DNA of 64,000 nucleotides from Peptostreptococcus russellii (GTDB lineage Bacteria; Bacillota; Clostridia; Peptostreptococcales; Peptostreptococcaceae): NCBI RefSeq assembly GCF_900110295.1, contig NZ_FODF01000003.1, positions 1 to 64,000 of the forward strand, read 5' to 3'. Shown piece by piece: positions 1 to 8,682 of this stretch (position 1 is its first letter; each line of letters starts with the position of its first letter). The notes under the pieces were generated by a model. It saw only the letters and a program-made list of their open reading frames with translations, ran no database searches and was not told where the DNA came from. The position numbers and the translations under genes were made by a program.

Positions 1-65
1 CAATAAAGATTTGATCGTATCAATAACATAAAAAATACAAACATCATAATAAATAAAAAACATTC

Positions 66-97
66 AAAAGGAAGTTCATTAATGAACTTCCTTTTTT
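66..97. terminator. Bidirectional intrinsic terminator
   Basis: A near-perfect palindrome (AAGGAAGTTCATTAATGAACTTCCTT) spans the site in two arms, followed by six T on the plus strand and TTTT on the minus strand. It lies downstream of the minus-strand XRE gene and probably also ends a plus-strand transcript entering from the left edge. Bases 1-60 hold no gene I can see. Confidence 0.8.
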
Positions 98-174
98 AGT
101 AGTATATTTTGTTCCGATTAATAATTTATCAATTAAGTTAGCTCAAAATTAAGAAAACAGTAAAGAACATACTT

Positions 175-726
175 TTATTTATATTTTATTATGTTTTGAA
201 AAGTGGTCTTTTTATTACTAGTATTTCTGTATTCATGTTGAATATCTGCATTGAACTTAATGGCAGAAGGGGCTCTTAGTTTAAATGTTTCACCAGAAAT
301 TATAAGATCTAGCTCACCTTCCGTAACAATTAGATATTCTTGTGATGAGCTTCTATGTGGTTTAGATAATCTATAACCTCCTGGCTCAAGCGTCATTAAA
401 AAGGATTCAAAGCCTGTATTTGGATCAAAAGGGAAAACATTATAAAGTTTCACTTTTCCATCGAGCTCTGAGACTGGAGTGATTTCATTTATATTTATTA
501 CTTCAAGTTGAGCGTTTTCATCCTCAAGAAGCTCTGATATTGAAATCTTAAGTCCCGTGGAGATTTTCCACAAAATAGAAATAGTAGGTTTAGACTCTCC
601 ACGTTCTATTTGTCCGAGCATGGCTTTACTAACATCTGTTATTTTTGAAGTTTCCTCAAGTGTAAGTCCTTTATCCTGTCTAACCTTTCTCAGGAGAACT
701 CCAATTTTATCTGTAGGGTCTTTCAA
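175..726 (-). CDS. XRE-family transcriptional regulator with C-terminal cupin domain
   Basis: A 183-residue protein of the common HTH-cupin class. Residues about 8-62 form an XRE/Cro helix-turn-helix (KGLTLEETSKITDVSKAMLG, then QIERGESKPTISIL). Residues about 95-180 form a small cupin with SSQEYLIVTEGELDL and a late His in ADIQHEYRN. Such proteins usually sense a small ligand in the cupin and repress a neighbouring transporter or catabolic gene, but the partner is not visible here; the next gene, a C39-like peptidase, is divergent. The start has a GGAGG-like site (AATGGAGGAATG on the coding strand). Family assignment is firm; ligand and target are unknown. Confidence 0.9.
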   Translation of the reverse strand: MKDPTDKIGVLLRKVRQDKGLTLEETSKITDVSKAMLGQIERGESKPTISILWKISTGLKISISELLEDENAQLEVININEITPVSELDGKVKLYNVFPFDPNTGFESFLMTLEPGGYRLSKPHRSSSQEYLIVTEGELDLIISGETFKLRAPSAIKFNADIQHEYRNTSNKKTTFQNIIKYK

Positions 727-858
727 ATTTCATTCCTCCATTACTTTAATATTATCCATATAGTATTCACAGTCTTTTAAAAAGCTTAAAAATTCTGTAA
801 ACTCATTAAAAATTAAATTATTTCGCAATATAAGAAATATTATATTTATGTTAATTTT

Positions 859-867
859 ATTATATCA
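859..867 (-). promoter_or_regulatory. Extended -10 promoter element for the XRE gene
   Basis: The minus strand reads TGATATAAT, a consensus extended -10 (TGnTATAAT), about 133 bases upstream of the XRE start. I see no good -35, which is acceptable for extended -10 promoters. The rest of the 727-1130 gap is AT-rich and shows nothing else I can support. Confidence 0.5.
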
Positions 868-1130
868 TAAACATTTATCTAAAATAGTGAAAATTAGTAA
901 AAAATAGATTCTAAATTAAAAAAAGGAATTATTTTGAAAATCTATATATTTTTTTCTTACTTTGTAGTAAAATACAGCAGTAAATGAGTATTTTAAATAG
1001 ATTAAAGGATAAATTAAGACAATGATGTAAAACTATAGGGATACTGTAGTATTTTTGTTTTGAAAAACAACAAATAGATATGTTAATTAAAGGAGGTCAA
1101 TGAAACAAGCAAGTTTGTTTCACTGTAAAA

Positions 1131-1775
1131 ATGAAGAAATTATTGAGAAATTTGCTAATTATTGGAATAGCAGTTCTAGCATTTTATCTTATACCAATAA
1201 GGGAGCTAAATGTTCAAGAGGAGTTTCAAAATCCTAGTATGCCAAATGGATGTGAAATAACAGCTCTAGATATGCTTATGAAGTATAATGGTTTTGATGT
1301 TAGTAAAGAATATTTAAACGACAATTATTTAAATAAGACTGGATTTTATAATGCCGATCCAAATACTGGATATATAGGCAATCCATATAGTAAGTCTAAA
1401 GGATTTTATTGTTATGCACCACCGATAGTTGAATGTGCGAATAAATACTTTAGAGATAATAATATTTCTAAAGCGGCAAAAGACAAGACTGGAATGTCAG
1501 TCTTTGGAGTTTTGAATCAAATAATATTTAGAAAACAGCCTGTAGCAGTGTGGTATACAGTAGATGATAAAAAGCCAGAGTATGGAAAGGCTACATACAC
1601 TACTCCAAGTGGAGAGAAAAAGCCACTTTATTCTAATCTACATTGTGTAGTGGTAAATGGTGTAGGTAGAGGAATGGTAAGTATACTAGATCCTCAAAAA
1701 GGTCAAAGAGCAGTAAATTTCATAGAATTTACCAAATTATATATGCAAATGGGTCAAAGAGCAGTTGTAATATGA
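1131..1775 (+). CDS. Membrane-anchored C39-like (papain-fold) peptidase
   Basis: A 214-residue protein with one N-terminal hydrophobic segment (residues about 5-22, LLRNLLIIGIAVLAFYLI) that should anchor or export it. The rest matches the peptidase C39-like family: catalytic Cys in PNGCEITAL (about residue 41), His in LHCVVVNG and Asp in ILDPQKG near the C-terminus. These proteins are usually extracellular cysteine peptidases or inactive relatives of bacteriocin-processing domains. The start is odd: the only strong ribosome site (AAAGGAGG, 1089-1096) lies about 34 bases upstream and is followed by another ATG at 1100 in a different frame. The substrate is unknown, and no bacteriocin or ABC gene is adjacent. 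Confidence 0.8.
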   Translation: MKKLLRNLLIIGIAVLAFYLIPIRELNVQEEFQNPSMPNGCEITALDMLMKYNGFDVSKEYLNDNYLNKTGFYNADPNTGYIGNPYSKSKGFYCYAPPIVECANKYFRDNNISKAAKDKTGMSVFGVLNQIIFRKQPVAVWYTVDDKKPEYGKATYTTPSGEKKPLYSNLHCVVVNGVGRGMVSILDPQKGQRAVNFIEFTKLYMQMGQRAVVI

Positions 1776-1781
1776 TATAAT
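1773..1781 (+). promoter_or_regulatory. Extended -10 element upstream of glmU
   Basis: TGATATAAT overlaps the stop codon of the C39-like gene, about 145 bases before glmU. It is identical to elements before the XRE, prs, flippase and DMT genes. No convincing -35 is seen. Confidence 0.4.
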
Positions 1782-1925
1782 TAATTTTGTAAAAATAAAT
1801 ATATCATAATTTATTGATTAAATTAAATAAGGACTCTTGGTGCTTATAATAAAACTGTTTATAAATAATAGAAGAAGATAAAGTTAATAGCAGATATAAT
1901 ATGAAGATGTTTGGGGGAATGAAAA

Positions 1926-3311
1926 ATGAAAAAAGCTATAATACTTGCAGCAGGTAAGGGAACAAGAATGAAATCAACTCATCCAAAGGTTGTTCACAAG
2001 GTATGCGGTAAGGAAATGGTGAACCATGTAATAGATGCAGCTCATAGTGCAGGTGTAAATGAAACTATTGTAGTTTTAGGACATGGAATAGACGAAGTGA
2101 AGAAGGCTGTAGGAGATGATGTAAAGATAGCAGTTCAGAAAGAACAGCTTGGCACAGCTCATGCAGTAAGAATGGCTGAAGAAAGTGTCAATGAAGATGA
2201 TACAGTAGTGGTTCTATGTGGGGATACTCCTCTTATAGAAGCAGATACACTAGAAGATTTCTTTGAATATCATGACAAGGGTGAATTTGCAGTAACTGTT
2301 TTGACAACATCTGTAGAAGATCCGACTGGCTATGGAAGAATCATAAGGGACTCTAAAGGGAATCTTTTGAAGATAGTAGAGCAAAAAGATGCCAGCGAGG
2401 AAGAAAAAGCTGTAAAGGAAATAAATTCAGGGATATACTGTTTCAATGGTAAATTCCTAAAGGAATCACTTGCAAAGGTTGATAATAATAATGCTCAGGG
2501 TGAATACTACTTGCCAGATACAATAGAAATAATAAGAAATTCTAATGGTAAAGCAGGAGCTTACATGGGCGCTAGTATAGAAGAGCTTATGGGTGTAAAT
2601 TCAAGAAATCAGCTTTCAAATGCAGAAAGAATAATGAGAAGAAGAATAAATGAAAAACACATGACAAATGGTGTAACAATTATAGATCCAGAAGCAACTT
2701 ATATAGATGCAGATGTAGAGATAGGTAATGATACAATTATTTTTCCAGGGTGTATGTTAAGAAAAGGTTCAAAGATAGGAATAGCTTGTGAGATAGGACC
2801 TCAAACAAGTATGGAAAACTCTATAGTAGGAGATTATACTAGTGTTAAGAAATCAGAAATGATTGATGCATCAGTAGGAGATCATACTAAGGTAGGTCCA
2901 TATGCATATCTTAGACCAAAGGCTCAAGTAGGAAATAATTGTAAGGTTGGCGACTTTGTTGAAATGAAAAATGCAAAGTTTGGAGACGGTTCAAAAGCTT
3001 CTCACTTATCTTATATAGGAGATGCAGAAGTAGGTAAAAATGTAAATGTAGGTTGTGGAGTTGTATTTGTAAACTATGATGGAAAGAATAAGTTTAAGTC
3101 AATAGTAAAGGACAATGCCTTTGTAGGCTCAAACTCAAATCTTGTAGCTCCAGTAGTTGTAGAAGAAGACACATTTATAGCGACAGGCTCTACTATTACA
3201 GAGGATATTCCAACAGGATGCTTGGCAATAGCAAGAGAAAGACAAGTCCTAAAAGAAGGTTGGGTAGCAAAGAAAAGAAAAAAAGATGAAGAGGCTGAAA
3301 AAAACAAGTAA
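1926..3311 (+). CDS. glmU: Bifunctional UDP-GlcNAc pyrophosphorylase / glucosamine-1-phosphate N-acetyltransferase
   Basis: A 461-residue GlmU, full length for the family. It acetylates glucosamine-1-phosphate and then transfers UMP to give UDP-GlcNAc, the entry metabolite for peptidoglycan and other wall polymers, in the cytoplasm. The nucleotidyltransferase signature LAAGKGTRMKS is at residues 7-17, with QLGTAHAV and GDTPL downstream. From about residue 250 the sequence becomes a left-handed beta-helix of hexapeptide repeats; the acetyltransferase His lies in SKASHLSYIGD. The start follows GGGGGA with good spacing. It sits before prs as in many Firmicutes, but no spoVG is seen upstream. Confidence 0.98.
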   Translation: MKKAIILAAGKGTRMKSTHPKVVHKVCGKEMVNHVIDAAHSAGVNETIVVLGHGIDEVKKAVGDDVKIAVQKEQLGTAHAVRMAEESVNEDDTVVVLCGDTPLIEADTLEDFFEYHDKGEFAVTVLTTSVEDPTGYGRIIRDSKGNLLKIVEQKDASEEEKAVKEINSGIYCFNGKFLKESLAKVDNNNAQGEYYLPDTIEIIRNSNGKAGAYMGASIEELMGVNSRNQLSNAERIMRRRINEKHMTNGVTIIDPEATYIDADVEIGNDTIIFPGCMLRKGSKIGIACEIGPQTSMENSIVGDYTSVKKSEMIDASVGDHTKVGPYAYLRPKAQVGNNCKVGDFVEMKNAKFGDGSKASHLSYIGDAEVGKNVNVGCGVVFVNYDGKNKFKSIVKDNAFVGSNSNLVAPVVVEEDTFIATGSTITEDIPTGCLAIARERQVLKEGWVAKKRKKDEEAEKNK

Positions 3312-3347
3312 AAAAGATGTTTTTAAAAGCATAATATAGAATATAAA

Positions 3348-3380
3348 GGGCAGTAGCTTAATTTAAGTTACTGCTCTTTT
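3348..3380 (+). terminator. Terminator after glmU
   Basis: GGGCAGTAGCTTAA pairs with TTTAAGTTACTGCTC, followed by TTTT. It separates glmU from prs. The remaining bases up to prs are AT-rich with only the extended -10 noted below. Confidence 0.8.
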
Positions 3381-3719
3381 CATTAATATGAAAAAGAAAA
3401 TTATTTTTTAATAAAAAAGTAAAAAAACTATGGATATCTGTTAAAAATTATAGTAGAATATATAGGCAACTCAAATTTTGGAGAAATAATAGTGATAAAA
3501 AAATATAGAAAGTATAGTTTATAAATATTAATAAATTAAAAAAATATAAATAAAAACATCAAAAACAGTAAAACAATAATATAAAGTAAAAAATAAATAG
3601 AAAATTATTTCATAAGAAAGTTTTTTAAATATTATGCAAATAATTTTGCATAAACACGAATATTGTTAAATAAAAGTTGAAATAATATTGCTTAAAATAA
3701 TGTATAAAACCTTAAATTG

Positions 3720-3728
3720 TGATATAAT
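3720..3728 (+). promoter_or_regulatory. Extended -10 promoter element for prs
   Basis: TGATATAAT lies 65 bases before the chosen prs start. There is no good -35 at 17 bases, so an extended -10 promoter is likely. Confidence 0.5.
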
Positions 3729-3792
3729 AATACTTGAAGTGTTAAAATTTAACTATAAATATATGTCACATTATTACTTTAGGAGGTTTATT

Positions 3793-4746
3793 ATGAGTTG
3801 TTACAATAGCCATAAGATGAAGCTTATTGCTGGTAACGCATCAAAAGAATTAGCTAGTAAAATAGCCAAATGTTTAGGTGTAGAGCTAGTTGACTGTCAG
3901 GTTGATACATTCAGTGACGGTGAGATTGCAGTTACAATCAATGAAACTGTTAGAGGATGCGATGTTTTCGTAATTCAGTCTACTAACAGTCCAGTTAACA
4001 ATAATTTAATGGAATTATTAATACTTATAGATGCTTTAAAGAGAGCTTCTGTAGGTTCAATAGCGGCAGTAATACCATATTACGGTTACGCTAGACAGGA
4101 TAGAAAGGCAAAGGCAAGAGATCCAATCACAGCTAAGTTGGTTGCTAATCTGATTACAGCAGCAGGTGCGGACAGAGTTCTTACAATGGACTTACACGCT
4201 GGTCAGATACAGGGATACTTTGATATACCAGTGGATCACTTACTAGGAGGAAAGATACTAGCTGATTACTTTAGAGGATTAAACCTAGATGATTTAGTAG
4301 TAGTTTCTCCAGACCTTGGAAGTGTTACTAGATCAAGAAAGTTTGCTAACAATATAGATAAAGAAGTGCCTATTGCTATAATAGACAAGAGAAGACCTAA
4401 GCCAAATGTTAGTGAAGTTATGAATATCATAGGTGAAGTAGAAGGCAAGAACGTTATACTACTTGACGACATGATAGATACAGCAGGAACAATAGTAAAT
4501 GCAGCATCAGCTCTTAAGAAGTTTGGTGCAAAGGACGTATACGCTTGTTGTACACACGGTGTACTATCTGGTCCAGCAATAGAAAGAATAGAAAATTCTC
4601 CAATAAAGGAATTAATCGTTCTTGATACTATTGAATTACCTGAAGAAAAGAAGATAGATAAGATAAAGACTATGACAGTTGCAGAAGTATTCGCTGATGC
4701 AATTAATAGAATATATACATGTGATTCAGTAAGTAAACTGTTCTAG
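3793..4746 (+). CDS. prs: Ribose-phosphate pyrophosphokinase (PRPP synthase)
   Basis: Makes PRPP from ribose 5-phosphate and ATP for nucleotide, His and Trp synthesis. The frame is open further upstream, but the ATG at 3793 is preceded by AGGAGG at 3781 with good spacing and gives 317 residues, the usual class I length. Visible motifs: [23 protein letters not shown] (ATP site), [11 protein letters not shown] and the PRPP-binding loop [11 protein letters not shown] near the C-terminus. Monocistronic by its flanking terminators. Confidence 0.97.
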   Translation: MSCYNSHKMKLIAGNASKELASKIAKCLGVELVDCQVDTFSDGEIAVTINETVRGCDVFVIQSTNSPVNNNLMELLILIDALKRASVGSIAAVIPYYGYARQDRKAKARDPITAKLVANLITAAGADRVLTMDLHAGQIQGYFDIPVDHLLGGKILADYFRGLNLDDLVVVSPDLGSVTRSRKFANNIDKEVPIAIIDKRRPKPNVSEVMNIIGEVEGKNVILLDDMIDTAGTIVNAASALKKFGAKDVYACCTHGVLSGPAIERIENSPIKELIVLDTIELPEEKKIDKIKTMTVAEVFADAINRIYTCDSVSKLF

Positions 4747-4790
4747 TATTACGGTTTATTTTTGAAATATAAAATTCATATCAACAACCA

Positions 4791-4820
4791 AAAAAGCCCC
4801 AAATATTTGGGGCTTTTTTG
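4791..4820 (+). terminator. Strong terminator after prs
   Basis: AAAAAAGCCCC, loop AAATATT, GGGGCTTTTTT. One of the clearest terminators in the window. Bases 4821-5090 are AT-rich with no gene seen. Confidence 0.93.
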
Positions 4821-5091
4821 CTTTTAAATATAAAAATATCTAAAAATTAATATAAAATATATTATTCCTAAAATTACAAAAATATATTAAAATATTTCAA
4901 TTAAATACTAAAAAAATTTCATAGATTTAATTTTTTCCCCTTAAATTGAGATTTTAAGCCTATAAAAAAGTATACATTTATTATTTTGTATAAAAGTACC
5001 AAAAACTAACAAAAGCTTTGAAAATGAATGAATAAATTTTTAAAAAATGTATAAAAAGGTACACATGGCTTGGCTCAGTATTTAAAAAACA

Positions 5092-5120
5092 TTGAAATAG
5101 TTTAAAAATGCAATTATAAT
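5092..5120 (+). promoter_or_regulatory. Sigma-A-type promoter of the WYL gene
   Basis: TTGAAA (5092-5097), a 17-base spacer and TATAAT (5115-5120), placed 46 bases before the WYL start. Confidence 0.75.
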
Positions 5121-5166
5121 ATATGTATACAAAACTATATAAATACAAGAAAAGGAGATAATATTA

Positions 5167-6081
5167 ATGAGAGTCAGATTAACTATCGATAAAAGGATGT
5201 ATTTGCTATTAGAAGAAGAAGCTGAAAAGTATAGTATTCCGGTAAATAGATTAATAAATCAGATAATATCATCTTCAGAAGAGCTGGAACCTAGATTTTA
5301 TAAAATAGAAAAAGATAATAAGGTGAAAGATGTAAAAGTAAATGCTGAAAACAGGGCTATTTGGAATAAACAACTCAGGGTCCATGGAGAGTATTCAAAA
5401 TCGGAATTAGTAAGGGCGTATATAGCTGCATATCTATTTTTGCCGCTTTTTATAAGAGAGCAGATAATATATAAAAATATTATTGAAGAGATACAGACAG
5501 CTATTGATAATAATGAATCAATTGAAATATCACACACAAAAAATGGAATAGAGTATGAAAAAAGAATAATCGACCCATATAAAATAGTAACAACTCAAAC
5601 TGAAGAAAACAATTATCTTATAGCCTTTTGCCACAAAAGACAGGATATAAGAACGTTCAGAATATCAAGAATATCAAAGATAAAAAATCTACATGAAAAA
5701 TTTAAAGTAAAAGATGAGTACAAATATATACTCAATAAATCAAAAGAATATTTTGATGGTTTCCTGTCAAATGGAAAGTTTGTAAAGGTAGAGCTTACAG
5801 AAAAAGGAATTGGTATGCTCAACATAGTAACACTAAATAGACCCTTGGAAATCTCTAAAAAAAGTATTTATGAAAATCCAGATAAATACCAAGATGTGTC
5901 TATAAGTGAAGAAGAATTGGAAAATGATAGAATAAAGGTATTTGAGTGTTCACCATATCAATGTGAAGCATATTTTTTCCAGTATTTAGAAAATGTATTG
6001 ATTCTAGAACCAGTAAGTGTAAGAGAAAAAATGCATGATAGACTGAAAAAGGGTCTTGAAAAAATAGAAATTTGTAAATAA
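5167..6081 (+). CDS. WYL-domain protein with ribbon-helix-helix-like N-terminus
   Basis: 304 residues. Residues 1-35 (MRVRLTIDKRMYLLLEEEAE) look like a ribbon-helix-helix DNA-binding segment. The middle (about 128-190) fits a WYL domain: IDPYKIV, then NYLIAFCHKRQDIRTFRISR with the conserved aromatic-Leu and the Arg that bind nucleic acid or nucleotides in this family. The C-terminus resembles the WYL extension. WYL proteins are mostly ligand-responsive transcription factors, often tied to DNA damage or defence. Here it is read together with a PilT-like ATPase and a prepilin peptidase, with no defence genes adjacent, so a role in controlling those is possible but unproven. Confidence 0.8.
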   Translation: MRVRLTIDKRMYLLLEEEAEKYSIPVNRLINQIISSSEELEPRFYKIEKDNKVKDVKVNAENRAIWNKQLRVHGEYSKSELVRAYIAAYLFLPLFIREQIIYKNIIEEIQTAIDNNESIEISHTKNGIEYEKRIIDPYKIVTTQTEENNYLIAFCHKRQDIRTFRISRISKIKNLHEKFKVKDEYKYILNKSKEYFDGFLSNGKFVKVELTEKGIGMLNIVTLNRPLEISKKSIYENPDKYQDVSISEEELENDRIKVFECSPYQCEAYFFQYLENVLILEPVSVREKMHDRLKKGLEKIEICK

Positions 6082-6156
6082 TAATTAAAAAAGTGTTGAT
6101 ATATTTTTTAAATAGCCTATATTCTATAAAATAAAAGTTATTTTATGGAGGTTATT

Positions 6157-7215
6157 TTGGGAAAAATTATTGATTTCATTGACGATATATCAACTTATGC
6201 TTATTCGGATATTCATATAAAGGAAAATGGGAATATAGCGTTAAGAATTTTAGGAGACATATCTTTTAGCAATTGTTTTGTAGAGTTGAAAGATATTGAA
6301 GAATTTTTTAAAGAAATTAATTTAGATAGTGTTGATTATTTAAAAAAAGTATCTGAAGTTGACTTTTCATTTTATAGTAGCCAATCAAGATTTAGGGGTA
6401 ATATCTTTTTTTCTATGGGAAGGCTATCTATTTCTTTAAGAAGGATTGATAATACAATTAAAGGCTTTAGAGAGTTATTGATTCCAATAGCTGTTGAATC
6501 TTTATGCAATTTTTCAAGTGGTCTTGTTTTTATTACAGGTCCTACAGGTTCAGGAAAAACGACAAGTTTAGCGGCAATTATAGATTATATAAATGAAAAT
6601 AGTAAAAGACATATTATTACTATTGAAGATCCTATAGAGTTTGTTTTTAAAAATAAAAACTCAATAATTACTCAGAGAGAAGTCGGTAAGGATACGGCTT
6701 CATTTTCTGATGCAATAAAGTCTGCATTAAGACAAGATCCAGATGTTATAGTAATAGGTGAAATAAGGGATAAAGACACAATGATAAATGCAATAAGTGC
6801 AGCTCAAACAGGTCATCTTTGTTTCTGTACATTACACACAATTGGTGCAGTTGATACGATTGAAAGAATTATGGGATTTTTTTCAGGGGATGAAAAAGAA
6901 AAAATAAGGTTTGAAGTATCGATTGTACTAAAAGCAATATTATCTCAGCAGCTTATAAAGATAGAAGATAGTAGGACTCCTATAGTAGAGTTTATAAAAA
7001 TAGAAAAATCTATTTCAAATATTATCAAAGAAGGAAAAATAAATCAAATTCAAAATTATATTCAAATAAATAGCTCAAAAGGCTTAGTATCTATGGATTC
7101 AGAATTATTGAAAATGTATTATAAAGGATTTATTAATAAGGAAGACATTTTAAGAAAATGTTTGGACAAAGAGTATGTGTTAAAAAATATAGATAAAGGA
7201 ATATTTAAAACCTAG
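6157..7215 (+). CDS. PilT-like type IV pilus/secretion ATPase
   Basis: About 352 residues, near the PilT length. Walker A is TGPTGSGKTTS, Walker B lies in DPDVIVIGEIRD, and the His box is AQTGHLCFCTLHT, all in the expected order of the PilT/GspE hexameric ATPases. I chose the TTG at 6157 because GGAGG sits five bases before it; the in-frame ATG at 6145 overlaps that site and has none of its own. PilT usually powers pilus retraction and needs PilB, PilC, PilM-O and pilins, none of which is in the window. The next gene is a prepilin peptidase. The conserved catalytic boxes argue for an active ATPase working with pilus genes elsewhere. Confidence 0.88.
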   Translation: MGKIIDFIDDISTYAYSDIHIKENGNIALRILGDISFSNCFVELKDIEEFFKEINLDSVDYLKKVSEVDFSFYSSQSRFRGNIFFSMGRLSISLRRIDNTIKGFRELLIPIAVESLCNFSSGLVFITGPTGSGKTTSLAAIIDYINENSKRHIITIEDPIEFVFKNKNSIITQREVGKDTASFSDAIKSALRQDPDVIVIGEIRDKDTMINAISAAQTGHLCFCTLHTIGAVDTIERIMGFFSGDEKEKIRFEVSIVLKAILSQQLIKIEDSRTPIVEFIKIEKSISNIIKEGKINQIQNYIQINSSKGLVSMDSELLKMYYKGFINKEDILRKCLDKEYVLKNIDKGIFKT

Positions 7216-7295
7216 AGTATAATAAATTTTAATTTAGAATAGAGTTTAAAATTAATTGTTGTTTATTAAAAAATATTATCTAAGGTCGTGAAAAT

Positions 7296-8030
7296 ATGTT
7301 TAATTTATTATTATGGATATTCCCAAGTGTACTTATAAATAGTTACATAAGTATTTATATTTTAAGAAAAAGATTCTTTAATATTGATCAAAAGAAAATT
7401 TTTATTATATTGCTAATTATGTTTATTTCAACATTTTGGACATATACAGCTATGAAGGTGAATTGTGGAAAATATAGGTTATCCTTTGTATTGTCAATAA
7501 TATTTATTACATCGATGGTGGATATTAGAGAAAAATTAGTATTTGATAGAGATGTTATTTGTGGTATTATAGTAGAGATGGTTGTATCTACAATCATTGA
7601 ATTTAAAGATATGGGGCCTCTTTTATGGAAGATATTCCAATCAAGGCAATTAAATCTTATAAATGTGATATTTGGCAGTTATATGTGGGTATCTATGCAT
7701 ATAAGCCTAGGAAATTTTTTTAGTTATGGAATTTATTTTAATAGAGATATTTATGAGTCATTTTTGGGAATGACGGTACTTTTTTTGTTTATCTATATTC
7801 CTGCAAAAGTGACTAAAGCTATTGGTATGGGAGATGTTCTTTACTTTACATTTCTTGGAATGTTTGCAAATTTTTTTGGATGCATGGTAATTTTTTTCTC
7901 ATCATTTATGGTATGTTCTTTGTATAGTATGGTTTTAAGAATAATGAATAAAGACTTTGATGACGGTTTGATATCTTTCATTCCGTTTATTTCTATTGGA
8001 CTTATAATTTTTTGTTGTATAGCTAAATAA
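7296..8030 (+). CDS. Prepilin peptidase (A24 aspartyl protease family)
   Basis: 244 residues with about seven hydrophobic segments. The two active-site aspartates of type IV prepilin peptidases appear in MVDIREKLVFD and in the GxGD motif GMGDVLYF. The N-terminal methyltransferase and Cys motif of full-length PilD is missing, so this is the short peptidase-only form. It would cleave leader peptides from prepilins at the membrane. It follows the PilT-like gene by 80 bases and probably shares its transcript. The ribosome site is weak (AAGGTCGTGA). Substrate pilins are not visible nearby. Confidence 0.8.
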   Translation: MFNLLLWIFPSVLINSYISIYILRKRFFNIDQKKIFIILLIMFISTFWTYTAMKVNCGKYRLSFVLSIIFITSMVDIREKLVFDRDVICGIIVEMVVSTIIEFKDMGPLLWKIFQSRQLNLINVIFGSYMWVSMHISLGNFFSYGIYFNRDIYESFLGMTVLFLFIYIPAKVTKAIGMGDVLYFTFLGMFANFFGCMVIFFSSFMVCSLYSMVLRIMNKDFDDGLISFIPFISIGLIIFCCIAK

Positions 8031-8104
8031 TCTAATATCTGTAAATGAAAAATAATGTTAATATAAAACAAAATAGATATAATTTTAGGAAAGGTTAAGA
8101 AAAA

Positions 8105-8665
8105 ATGTATATAATAATAGGACTAGGAAATCCCGGAAAGAAGTATGAACATACTAGACACAATGCGGGATTTGATGCCATAGATAAGTTGGCAGAAAAA
8201 TATAATATAAAAATGGATAAGTTAAAGCATAAAGCTTTAATAGGTGAAGGTAGAATAGGGACTGAAAAAGTAGTATTGGTTAAACCTCAAACTTATATGA
8301 ATTTAAGTGGAGAATCAATTGTGAGCATTTGTCAGTTTTATAAACCTGAATTTGATAAGGTAATAGTAATGTATGACGATATAGATTTAGACGTTGGAAA
8401 GCTTAGAATAAGAAAAAAGGGAAGCGCAGGATCTCATAATGGAATGAAGTCTATTATCAAATGTATAGGTACGCAGGAGTTCCCAAGAATTAGAATAGGA
8501 GTTTCCAAGCCTCCTGAAGGGTGGGACCTTGCGGATTTTGTTCTATCTAGATTTCCAAAGGAGCAGCAAGGTGACCTAGAAGAAAGTTTTGAAAGAGCAG
8601 TTCTTACTGTAGAAGAAATAATAGATTCAGGAATTGAATCTGCAATGAATAAGTATAATGGTTAA
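8105..8665 (+). CDS. pth: Peptidyl-tRNA hydrolase
   Basis: 186 residues, normal Pth length. It releases peptides from peptidyl-tRNA dropped by ribosomes. The N-terminal signature is [18 protein letters not shown] with the catalytic His in RHN. The conserved Asp lies in [11 protein letters not shown], and [12 protein letters not shown] follows. It is 17 bases ahead of mfd, the usual Firmicute order pth-mfd, although the ctc or fin genes common between prs and mfd are absent. Confidence 0.97.
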   Translation: MYIIIGLGNPGKKYEHTRHNAGFDAIDKLAEKYNIKMDKLKHKALIGEGRIGTEKVVLVKPQTYMNLSGESIVSICQFYKPEFDKVIVMYDDIDLDVGKLRIRKKGSAGSHNGMKSIIKCIGTQEFPRIRIGVSKPPEGWDLADFVLSRFPKEQQGDLEESFERAVLTVEEIIDSGIESAMNKYNG

Positions 8666-8682
8666 GGTATGGTGTTGATAAA

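Noticed and set aside
3688-3792. Longer N-terminus for PRPP synthase
   Set aside because: The frame is open but the added residues are not PrsA-like, the region contains the probable extended -10, and AGGAGG stands directly before ATG 3793.
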